Positions 1 through 8,693 of a stretch of 64,000 nt of DNA are shown here, one piece after another. Made by a program: the position numbers and the translations under genes. The stretch is from Pseudogymnoascus destructans (taxonomy: Eukaryota; Ascomycota; Leotiomycetes; Thelebolales; Thelebolaceae). Location of the stretch: assembly GCF_001641265.1 (NCBI RefSeq), contig NW_020167535.1:186001-250000 (forward strand). The letters run 5' to 3'. The notes under the pieces were generated by a model, which saw only the letters and a program-made list of their open reading frames with translations, did no database searches and had not been told where the DNA came from. The stretch's first letter is position 1, and each line of letters starts with the position of its first letter.

Positions 1-1383
1 GACATCCTTCTCCAGTTCTTCCGCTTCTTGGGCTTCCAACTTAGCTACATCTTGGGACGTGCCAAGCAGCCTGCGGGTATTCGTTAGTTGGTCGTAGTAT
101 CTCCAGAGGTCATCCTTGCAGTCGTCCACCTTGCACTTTAACGGAAGTTCCTGTAACAGGTTCCCGTAGAGGTCTTTAAGCATGGGGATTCTCCTCTGGC
201 CATTGGGCTTGTCTCGTTCGGCCCTAATCTTCGCGTGGGCGTGTTTTGCCATGCGTCTTACTACGCTCTTGCACCGTGGACTCATTGGTTCCGTAGGTGC
301 GAGTTCATCGAAGGTCTCCTGTTCCGAGACGGTGAACGATTCCGCCTCCGACCCTTCATCTGAGCTCTCGTCTTCTGGGGTGCTTTCGCCGTTTATTCCC
401 CAGTCCTGTTTGCTCACAAACGTTGCGTTCAACTGTCCTGTCCAGGTGGCATTGAGTTGTTTGCCGACTTTGCGTCCGCCGTTCCCTTTCTTTGGCTGTC
501 TGCAGTCTCGGGCCATGTGGCCTGGCTTGTCGCAGTTAAAACAGAGTCGTTCCTTGAATTGTCTGTCTTTCTTAGGGTCACGGGGTCGTCCAGGTTTGAA
601 CGTGGCATCGAGTTCCATTGGGTCCGACCAACGGTTGTCTCGCGGGTGTTGATCCCGTCGTCTGCCCTCGTTTCCCCGGTAGGGGTAACTTTTCTTGGGC
701 TTGTCATAGGTCCGACGTTCCTTCTGGAATTCGTATAGTCGATTGTCGATTCGGACCGTATGTTCGATTAGCGCTACCATGTCCGTTGGTTGTTGTTCCA
801 AACGGGCAAGTTCCATACGTATATGGCTCTTCAGCCCACGTCGGTAGTGGCTGATGAGTGCGCTGGCGTCCCATCCTGTCTGATTGCCGTATCTCTGGAA
901 TTCTGTGGAGTATGTGAGGGCGCTGCCAGTCTGCTTAAGTGCAAACAGATGGTCTTCTGCGGTCTTAATCTCATCGATGTCTCCGAACATGCGTCGGATT
1001 TCCTTACAGAATCCATTCCAGCTGCCAAACATAGTCTGCGTAGTTGTCATGCTTCCATTGGTACTTTCATATTTGAAATAGTCCTTGAGGAATGGTTCGA
1101 TCCATCGCAGGGCTTCCCCCCTAAGGTAGGATGCAGTCCACAGGGCATAGCTCTCCTGGGTGGGAAACTTCTCGTCATTGAAGTGCTGGTACAGTTCGAC
1201 CTGTAGCAAAAACACCTCAAGTTCCTTTCGGTTGCCGGAGTAAGTGTCGGGCAACTTGACGCGTAGAGTTTCCTTGAGTTCGTTGACGGTGGGTGCATCG
1301 GGCATTTCTTCATTCTCAGGCTTAGACCTCTGAGACGAAGTTGGCGTGGTGGGGGTTTTCCCCTTCGAACTGACGACAGACAT
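1..1383 (-). CDS. gag: Ty3/gypsy retrotransposon Gag (open at left window edge)
   Basis: An uninterrupted reading frame starts at ATG 1383 and stays open to base 1, giving at least 461 codons with no stop. The N-terminal half matches the retrotransposon Gag fold in style (a GEALRWIEPFLKDYF segment near residues 90-105, then helices rich in charged residues). It is followed by a basic linker and a CCHC zinc knuckle with C281, C284, H289 and C294 (CFNCDKPGHMARDC). After the knuckle comes an acidic, Ser/Glu-rich stretch. Gag would package element RNA in cytoplasmic particles; the knuckle binds RNA. The LTR lies immediately upstream (1430 onward), the normal order for a minus-strand element, so protease/RT/integrase should lie left of the window. 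The lack of stops suggests a young, perhaps functional copy, unlike the pol relic at 2821-5214. Assignment to Ty3/gypsy rather than copia rests on style and length and is not proven, because pol is not visible. Confidence 0.82.
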   Translation of the reverse strand, partial: MSVVSSKGKTPTTPTSSQRSKPENEEMPDAPTVNELKETLRVKLPDTYSGNRKELEVFLLQVELYQHFNDEKFPTQESYALWTASYLRGEALRWIEPFLKDYFKYESTNGSMTTTQTMFGSWNGFCKEIRRMFGDIDEIKTAEDHLFALKQTGSALTYSTEFQRYGNQTGWDASALISHYRRGLKSHIRMELARLEQQPTDMVALIEHTVRIDNRLYEFQKERRTYDKPKKSYPYRGNEGRRRDQHPRDNRWSDPMELDATFKPGRPRDPKKDRQFKERLCFNCDKPGHMARDCRQPKKGNGGRKVGKQLNATWTGQLNATFVSKQDWGINGESTPEDESSDEGSEAESFTVSEQETFDELAPTEPMSPRCKSVVRRMAKHAHAKIRAERDKPNGQRRIPMLKDLYGNLLQELPLKCKVDDCKDDLWRYYDQLTNTRRLLGTSQDVAKLEAQEAEELEKDV

Positions 1384-1429
1384 GTTGCTTTGTGTGTAAG
1401 CCGGTACCTCGTAGAAGTGGTGCTCAAAG

Positions 1430-1904
1430 TGTAACGCTGACTTCTAAACGATAGAAGGCACAGAGGTTCTCTTGCGTAAAGGTTTACTTATCAGAGGAGG
1501 CAGGGGATCAGACACAAAGGCTTCAAGTAACACGTTACTAGTATATAACAAATACTGTATTGAGTTGAGCACGAAGCTCCTATCTAAGGAAATACTATCT
1601 ACTTATATAGTGGCGTCGTGCCTAGTGGACTCTTGGGAACTCACTCGAGTCCTCGGAGTCCTGGACTCTTAGGACTCTTCTCATCATCCTGCGAGTCCAT
1701 CACGTGCCTAGTGGACTCCTGGGAACTCACTCGAGTCCTCGGAGTCCTGGACTCTTAGGACTCTTCTCATCATCCTGCGAGTCCGTCACGTGATACTTTC
1801 GGAACTACTATTCCCCGCTGCCCCTCCAGGTACCAGGGCCGGTCTCATGCGACCTCCCTCCTTCCTGTCCTGTAGTTGGCCAGCCTTCTTGTTCCGTCGT
1901 AACA
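1430..1904 (-). mobile_element. 5' LTR of the gag-bearing gypsy element (outer end approximate)
   Basis: The LTR begins (plus-strand view) with TGTAACGC at 1430, so the minus-strand LTR ends in GCGTTACA, 46 bp upstream of the gag ATG. About 180 bp from here is repeated at 2415-2590, which shows it is an LTR rather than unique leader. The outer boundary is a guess: a CGTAACA at 1898-1904 would give a TG...CA LTR of 475 bp, but the second copy diverges before this point and cannot confirm it. The 46 bp between LTR and gag should hold the primer-binding site; I see no obvious match to a tRNA 3' end there. Confidence 0.6.
1621..1792. repeat. 86-bp tandem duplication inside the LTR (U3 side)
   Basis: Two near-identical 86-bp units lie at 1621-1706 and 1707-1792. 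Each is built from smaller GGACTC/GAGTCC motifs (GTCCTCGGAGTCCTGGACTC) and each ends in CACGTG. CACGTG is the classic bHLH E-box, so the duplication may double a promoter element; that function is inference. Confidence 0.9.
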
Positions 1905-2063
1905 CTATGCCAATGCTTGTAAGGCTGGAATATTCCCACGTCTAATGGCTATAAAACGTGTGTAAGGTGGCTGGGAAACGTGTATAAGATAATGTGATTC
2001 TTTGCTGCTGTAATGATAAACTCAGGGCTTGTATGGCTCACATGAGAATCAAGCAGTAGAACC

Positions 2064-2308
2064 TGTTACGATGGTCATGGAGGTCAAGAAGCCAGTCTGG
2101 AGAATAATAAGCTAGATTGAATCTAAAGAGAGAAGAAGAAGAAGAAGGAAGGAAGGTGAGGCTATTCCTCGTAATATACAGTTGTCCGCTTAGCGGTTGT
2201 AGCCTTGGTGGTAAGGCTGCACCTGTAACAACTGTAACAACCGTAAACAACCATAACAACCATAACAACTGTAACAACTGTAACAAGCTGTAAGCTATAA
2301 TCGTAACA
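2064..2308 (-). mobile_element. Solo LTR, gypsy family 2, with 5-bp TSD GAACC
   Basis: The LTR runs from TGTTACGAT to ATCGTAACA, a perfect 9-bp terminal inverted repeat. It is flanked by the identical 5-mer GAACC at 2059-2063 and 2309-2313, the signature of retroviral-type integration followed by LTR-LTR recombination. The same LTR occurs at 5255-7315 (opposite orientation, next to a polypurine tract) and at 23151-23440. Inside are a GAAG-rich stretch and a run of 9-bp TAACAACNG/CNGTAACAA minisatellite units whose number differs between copies. Confidence 0.93.
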
Positions 2309-2414
2309 GAACCTTAGGATTTTCCGCGTCGTGTGGAGCAGTAAGCTGTATGAAGTGCTGTAACCACCATAGAGCAAGCTGGCTATTAGAATAGCCAGTT
2401 TCTGAGAGTAATAT

Positions 2415-2790
2415 TGTAACGCTGACTTCTAAATGATAGAAGACACAGAGGTTTCTTGCGTAAGGTTGACTTGACAGAGGAGGCAGGGGATTAGACACAA
2501 AGGCTTTCCAAGTAACATGTTACAGTATTGTAAAGAATACTATATTGAGTTGAGCACGAAGCTCCTATCTAAGGAAATACTATCTACTTATATAGTGGCG
2601 TCGTGCCTCATGGGTAATCTGGATAGTTGGCGGATAGCTAGATACTCAGGATAGTTCGTGGATAGCTCAACTATCCAATATCCACTAGTTTCTGCAACTA
2701 TCCATTAGCCCCGTCACATGGCAGCCTACCCCGCTTGCCCCCTGTGACTCACACATCACGTTACTAGGCCCTGGTCCTGTAACCATGATG
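2415..2790 (-). mobile_element. Degenerate LTR related to the LTR at 1430, divergent U3
   Basis: From TGTAACGC at 2415 to about 2590 this matches the LTR of the gag-bearing element with scattered substitutions. Beyond 2600 it diverges and carries its own repeats built on GGATAG/CTATCC. No target duplication is visible and the right end is approximate. It abuts the truncated reverse transcriptase at about 2821, so it probably marks the point where the pol relic lost its 5' half. Confidence 0.6.
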
Positions 2791-2820
2791 TCACGTTACT
2801 GTAGCCGTAATAAGTGCGCA

Positions 2821-5214
2821 TCGATCTGAGCATACCCAGCACGTGAAAATGGTTTTACAGAAGCTCCGCGAAGCTGGACTACAAGCAGACATTGCAAAAT
2901 GTGAATTCTATGTCCAAGAAACAAAATTCCTAGGGCTTATCATTGGAATCTACGGCATGAGAATGGACCCTGCAAAAGTCCAAACTATACTTGAATGGAA
3001 AGTACCAAGATCGCTCCTAGATACACAAGCCTTCATTGGGTTCTGAGTGTTCTACCGGCGGTTTATAAGAAGCTACTCTACTATTATGAAACTGGTAAAT
3101 CTCACAAAGAAAGGTCAAATATTCGAATGGAACCAAGCCTGCCAGGCAGCCTTTGAGTTGATTAAGAAGACTGTTACAGAAGCACCCGTGCTACAACACT
3201 TTGACTGGGACAAAACAGCGTATGTGGAAGCAGACGCCTCAGACTATATATCCTCGGGAGTTCTATCACAGAAGGACGGCCAAGGAGTACTACACCCCAT
3301 TGCCTTCTTCTCAAAGAAAATGACACCTGCTGAGTGCAATTAAGAGATCTATGACAAGGAGCTACTGGCCATCATTAGATGCTTCAAAGCATGGAGACCA
3401 GAAGTTGAGGGCACAGCAATGCCAGTACAAGTTTTGTCAGACCACAAGAGTCTTGAATATTTCATGAGCACAAAAAAGCTTACTAGGCGGCAAGCTCGAT
3501 GGGCAGAATTCCTCTCTCGATACAATTTCCAAATCATATATTGACCTGGCAAGCAGAACGGAAAAGCAAATGCGTTAACTCGAAGACCAGGAGATAGACC
3601 AGAAGGGAATGAAGAAGATGACCGTCAAAAACAACAGCTTAAAACCCTATTACCCCTTGAGAGACTCCATCTGGATCTCGCACAGCAGCTAGAACTCAAA
3701 AGTCAAGGGCAGGCACAAGATGCTCAACTTGCACCAATCCTACCACAAGATCAAAGCATCCATGACCAGATTCAAGCTGTGCAGCTCCAGGATGAATTAT
3801 GCAAGGATACAATCTGAAGACTACAGAACAACGAGCGAGATAGCCCAAATATAGCCTTAGCACATTGCGAAGAGAGAAATGGACTCCTACTCTACCAAAA
3901 TCGAGTTTGGATCCCAGAAGACATCCGAGTTAAACTGCTCATGAGGTTCACGACCAGCCAGCAATGGGACACCCTGGAATTGGGAAGCTGATTCGAATCA
4001 TTAAGAGACAGTACTACTGGCCCCGGATGGACAAGACTATCACTCAATATGTGAGGAATTGCCATACCTGCAAGAGATCAAAACCAACCCGGGACGCATA
4101 CAATGGACTCCTACAACCAATCCCAATTGGAAGCCAACCATGGAAGGACATATCACTCGATTTTATTACAGGATTACCATTATGTGAAGGAAACAATTCT
4201 ATCCTTGTAGTAGCATGCCGACTTACAAAAGAGCGCCATTTTATCCCATGCTTTGCAGGTAAAGAAGGCACTACAGCAGAAGCTACAGCGAGGCTACTAC
4301 TCCAGCATGTATGGAAACACCATGGTTTACCAAATTTCATCATCTCAGACAGAGGGCCCCAGTTTGTAGCTGTAGTGTGGAAAATCCTCTGCAAAGTTTG
4401 GAAAGTTACAATCAAATTGTCTACAGCCTTCCACCCAGAAACGGACGGGCAAACTGAGAGGTTTAATGCAGAACTCGAGCGATATTTACAGGCTCATGTC
4501 AACTATCTCCAAGACAACTTGGTTGAATATCTTTGCGTGGCTGAATTCACAGCAAATGCCCTTCCATCAGACTCAACAAAAGTTAGCCCATTTTTTGCAA
4601 ACAAGGGTTTCGATCCAAGAATGAGCTTTGATATAGAAGATAGCACGTTACAAACTGCCCTTCAAGAACATAAGGACATAGCTCAAAACATGAAAGATAT
4701 TTGGGAATTCCTACAAGACCAGATCGCCCTCTCACAAACCCGAATGGAGCACTTTGCAAATCAAAACAGGAAGCCAGCACCAAGATATAAGATAGGAGAC
4801 CGAGTCTGGCTTTCTACTCGGAATATCAAAACCCAACGACCCTCAAAGAAACTTGACCATAAGCAAGTTGGTCCGTTTCAAATCCTTGAGCGAATTGGGC
4901 ATACCGACTCCAGCTACCACCAAGCATGAAGATACACCCTGTGTTTCATAGCAACCTCTTATGACTTGACTCAGATGATGCTTTACAAGGCCAGCACCAT
5001 GAAACACCCCTGCCAATCATTATAGAAGATGAACTTGAATGGGAAGTTGAAGAAATCCTAGATTCTAAACTCCTATTGAAGAAGCTGTTCTATATGGCAG
5101 CATGAAAGAACCACCCACTAGACAACACTTGGTATTCTGCTACAAACTTCAACAATGCACCTGAACTCACACAAGCTTTCCACCGAAAATACCCACAGAA
5201 GCCACAATGATCTT
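2821..5214 (+). pseudogene. pol: Ty3/gypsy pol relic (RT C-terminus, RNase H, integrase, chromodomain-like tail)
   Basis: The reading begins inside reverse transcriptase just after the catalytic region (HVKMVLQKLREAGL, then FLGLII). It continues through RNase H (YVEADASDYISSGVLSQ) and the integrase: zinc-binding HPGIGK...CHTCKRSK, DDE core with DFITGLPL, ISDRGPQF and DGQTERFN. It ends in a chromodomain-like EWEVEEILDSKL. The longest open piece is the integrase, 3964-4929. At least six in-frame stops interrupt it (near 3044, 3342, 3542, 3817, 4963 and 5103), plus a frameshift near 3945; several stops are TGA where the family normally has Arg (CGA), i.e. C-to-T changes. The gag, protease and RT active site are missing. 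A polypurine tract and 3' LTR follow. The element is dead. Confidence 0.9.
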
Positions 5215-5240
5215 ACTCTTGATCAGGAGATCAATCTTAC

Positions 5241-5254
5241 TAGGGGGGGGGTAG
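5241..5254 (+). other. Polypurine tract of the gypsy pol relic
   Basis: TAGGGGGGGGGTAG lies directly against the TGTTACGAT start of the 3' LTR, the position where plus-strand DNA synthesis is primed in LTR retrotransposons. It shows that the pol relic and the family-2 LTR belong to one element. Confidence 0.8.
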
Positions 5255-5449
5255 TGTTACGATTACAGCTCACAGCTTGTTACGGTTGTTATGGTTGTTA
5301 CGGTTATTACGGTTATTACGGTTATTACAGTTGTTATGGGGATTATGGGTGTAGCCTTAGCCACCAAGGTTACAACCGCTAAGCAGACAACTGTATGTTA
5401 TGAGGAATAGCCTCACCTTCCTTCCTTCTTCTTCTTCTTCTCTCTTTAG

Positions 5450-6383
5450 TGTAATGGTGGGTGCACCAGATGTGAGAATCTAGCCACCCAAGGAAGGGAT
5501 GATTTTACTAAGACAACACACTGTCTTAGGAAACAGAGCCAAAGGGTTGTAGCTTAGACTATTCCACAACGCAGCAATCAGGTGTGTGATGTAGTGAAGT
5601 GGTTCAGACAAGTTGCAACAAATGTTGAGTCTGGGAACTCAGGGGTAAGTCAGAGGTTAACACCTCACTGACTTTTCAGAAACAAGGAGTAACAAGATGA
5701 ATGCTTGGAAGCTTGTAAAAGACGTGGAAGTATGTGATAATCGATTTACTGTATTGTCTGCTTGCCCTTTCTTAAGGAAAGGGCAATCCTATTTATGCCA
5801 AAGGAGTGTAGTTCTCTCATTTTCCATGACTTTCCATGACTAACCAGGCTTGGTAAATGTATTAGAAATCAAGTGCGACCCACAACTAGCTTGCTAATCA
5901 TGTAGTGAACGTAAGAGAATCCCATAGAACCATCTCTTGGGTTCCTAGCCTATAGGAAGTGAAAAGGAGGTCCAAGGTCAGAGTACCTATAGATAAATTA
6001 TGTCATAACTTAACCAATCTTGTGGGTAACTAAGGAGCGATGACGTGTAATGAATCATAGAGGGTTGTAGAAGCTTCTAGAGCTATCGTTCATGTTCCTA
6101 GGCCTCTAGTCGGTAGAGATATGCCATGTGGTAGTATTGGCCCACCCCCTTAAGGAGAAGATTTTCTTAATAACTTGTTCAATGAGTGTCCAAATGATAT
6201 GCCGTGATGTATGTAGCATAAACAGATGTAGTAGAAGAGTTTGCAGCAATCGTTGAGTAGTATTGCTTCTGTTGTTGGTGTGATAAGCCAAGATATGTAT
6301 GGTGACTTGTAGGTTTGAGGAGGAGATTTCTAAGTTTGCTCTTGAGTTTTAGCAAACTGAGTGCAACGAATGTCAGTATGACA
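5450..6383 (+). mobile_element. Solo LTR of the 934-bp family, copy A
   Basis: Starts TGTAATGGTGGG and ends GTCAGTATGACA, the TG...CA form of an LTR. Five other copies occur in the window. The first roughly 50 bp (AGATGTGAGAATC) match the longer subfamily seen at 21803-22791, while the rest matches the 936-bp subfamily at 15197, 33524 and 36030, so this copy looks recombinant. It contains no coding capacity that I trust. The internal region of the parent element is nowhere in the window. Confidence 0.85.
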
Positions 6384-7265
6384 ATGAATTTACTAAGACA
6401 ACACACTGTCTTAGAAAACAGAGCCAAAGGGTTGTAGCTTAGACTATTCCACAATGCAGCAATCAGGTGTGTGATGTAGTGAAGTGGTTCAGACAAGTTG
6501 CAACAAATGTTGAGTCTGGGAACTCAGGGGTAAGTCAGAGGTTAACACCTCACTGACTTTTCAGAAACAAGGAGTAACAAGATGAATGCTTGGAAGCTTG
6601 GAAAAGACGTGGAAGTATGTGATAGTCGATTAACTGTATCGTCTGCTTGCCCTTTCTTAAGGAAAGGGCAATCCTATTTATACTAAAGGAGTGTAGTTCT
6701 CTCATTTTCCATGACTTACCAGGCTTGGTAACTGTAGTCGACGTAAGAGAATCCCATAGAACCATCTCTTAGGTTCGTAGCCTATAGGAAGTAAAAGGAG
6801 GTCCAAGGTCAGAGTACCCCTATAGACAAATTATGTCATAGACAAATTATGTCATAGACAAATTATGTCATAGACAAACTATGTCATAGACAAATCATGT
6901 CATAACTTAACCAATCTTGTGGGTAACTAAAGAGCGATGACATGTAATGAATCATAGAGGTTCGTAGGAGCTTTTAGAGCTATCGTTCATGCTCCTAGGC
7001 CTCTAGTTGGTAGAGATATGTCATGTGGTAGTATGAGTGATGTCATGTAATGAATCATAGAGGGTTGTAGAGATATGCTATGTGGTAATATCGGCCCAGT
7101 AACTAAGGAGCGATGACGTGTAATGAATCATAGATGGTTGTAGCAATCGTTGAGTAGTATTGCTCTTGTTGTTGGTGTGATAAGCCAAAATATGTATAGT
7201 GACTTGTAGGTTTGAGGAGGAGATTTCCAAGTTTGCTCTTGAGTTTGAAGCAAACTGAGTGCAAC
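6384..7265 (+). mobile_element. Truncated LTR of the 934-bp family, copy B (with 16-bp repeats)
   Basis: Lies head-to-tail behind copy A but lacks the first 50 bp and the last 16 bp. It belongs to the longer subfamily shared with 21803-22791, including extra shuffled segments around 7020-7140. At 6825-6904 it carries five tandem 16-bp units (GACAAATTATGTCATA), the last two with point changes. Confidence 0.82.
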
Positions 7266-7315
7266 TAGATTACTTTTCCTGGACTGGCATCATGACCTCT
7301 ATGACCATCGTAACA

Positions 7316-8360
7316 GTGTGCAGCCAGGGAACCGTGAATGAGTTACCGTTATTGAGTCAATTGCAGCAAGTGGATGGAGTGTGCCACCAATGGTTATATT
7401 TGAGCGAAAGGTCCATATATCAAGTTGGTATATGGATACCTTGCCTCAAGATTGGACCATTGCAGTTAGTAACAACGGGTGGACGAACGACTCTTTAGGC
7501 CTTACCTGGCTTACGGACGTCTTCCAGAAGTACACAAAAGACCGTACAAAGGGTGTTTACAGGCTCTTGATTCTTGACTGACATGGAAGCCATTCTACTC
7601 CTGAATTTGACCTGTTTTGCAAGGAGCACTCAATTATTACACTCTGTATGCCTCCACACTCGTCACATATTTTGCAGCCACTTGACGTTAGCTGCTTTGC
7701 AGTTATAAAAAGGTTGTACGGAAAACAAATTGAGGGTTATATGCGGGTTGGAGTTAGTCATATTGACAAACCTGACTTCCTTACAGCCTACCTTATGGCC
7801 CGCAAAGACTCTATGACACTTAATGTGATCCGTAGTGGCTTTGCAGCCACTGGCATACACCCGTACAACCCAGAACGGGTGCTCTCGAAGCTGAATACTC
7901 AATTATGGACACCAACCCCACCTCTGCTTCTAGACACTACCCAGGACTGTTGGGTACCTGAAACGCCCCAATGTTAGTCAATTGGACCGTCAGGCTACTG
8001 CAATTAAGGAATCTGTTCAGCGCCATATAGCAGGCTTCTCAAGCCCTACAGAGCAGGCATTCCAGCAGCTAGTAAAAGGGTGCCAAATGTCTATGCATAA
8101 TGCGGTCCTTCTTGCGGCTACGGGCTGCAAATGAGAGGCAAAAGAAGAAGAGGGCTGTAAGGAGCTCGTATATAGCTAAGGGAGGTGTTTTAACGGTTCA
8201 GGAAGGCCTAGAGCGGGCACAAACAGCAAATATAGTGGTTGAGGGTTGGGTTACAGGTGAGCTAGCAGACCTGCAAATACATGCGCCACGAGCATGTAGT
8301 ATGTGTAGATCACTCACACATACTGCCCGTACATTCCCATTAAAGCAGGTTCCTAATTAG
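7316..8360 (+). pseudogene. pogo/Fot1-type DDE transposase relic, 5' part lost
   Basis: Coding similarity to the transposase at 8792 begins right after the gypsy LTR, at a segment equivalent to VQPGNREWVTVI, so the gypsy element entered this gene. Recognisable pieces include GWSVPPMVIFERK, NNGWTNDSLGLTWL, HSSHILQPLDVSCF (third catalytic Asp) and GFAATGIHPYNPERV. Stops fall at the conserved GNREW tryptophan, in the second catalytic motif (LILD, stop, HGSH; TGG to TGA) and after 7977; the tail is frame-shifted. A decayed CCHC knuckle (CSMCRSLTHTARTF) ends it. The HTH N-terminus and first Asp are missing. Confidence 0.85.
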
Positions 8361-8430
8361 GGTAGTTTTAGAGGGTTTAAATAGTTAATTGTTGAGTTAT
8401 TAACTTGTAAAGTGCGGATTTGGTGTGTCG

Positions 8431-8473
8431 CGATACGACTCGCATGCAAATACGACTCGCTTATCAAGTACGT
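8431..8473. repeat. Probable right terminal repeat of the transposase relic, with TA
   Basis: The end reads as a doubled motif (ATACGACTCGC, twice) closing in AAGTACGT followed by TA. This copies the design of the neighbouring intact element, whose end is a doubled GGCACTTTCG motif closing in ATGCACGT followed by TA. The matching left end is absent, as expected if the gypsy insertion removed it. Confidence 0.5.
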
Positions 8474-8691
8474 TAACATAAGTCGTGGCGTAACGCAAAG
8501 GGTGGCGTAACGCAAAAAAGTCACTCTGCACCAAAATATGTTTGTAAAGCTACTTAAAATGAGAAAAACCAAAACTGCAATAACTTTTTCAATAATAATC
8601 GTAGACGCTAATACTTTTGTATATGATATTTATATAGACCTATAAGATACTATTAAAACTGATTTATAAATGAAGTTATTAAAATTTCACC
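8474..8691. other. AT-rich spacer between two transposons
   Basis: Contains a short direct repeat (GTGGCGTAACGCAAA, twice near 8485-8517) and AT-rich sequence. I see no gene. Confidence 0.5.
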
Positions 8692-8693
8692 TA

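Larger units (their letters stand above)
5255..7315 (+). mobile_element. 3' LTR of the gypsy pol relic, split by a nested LTR insertion
   Basis: The first part, 5255-5449 (TGTTACGAT through CTCTCTTTAG), and the last part, about 7265-7315 (TAGATTACTTTTCC through ATCGTAACA), align with the intact family-2 LTR at 23151-23440 read in reverse. Between them sit the 934-bp-family LTR copies 5450-7265. About 8 bp of the host LTR and the end of the inserted element are missing at the right junction, so a small deletion followed insertion. The first part holds a 9-bp minisatellite (TTACGGTTG/TTACGGTTA) at about 5278-5340. Confidence 0.88.
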
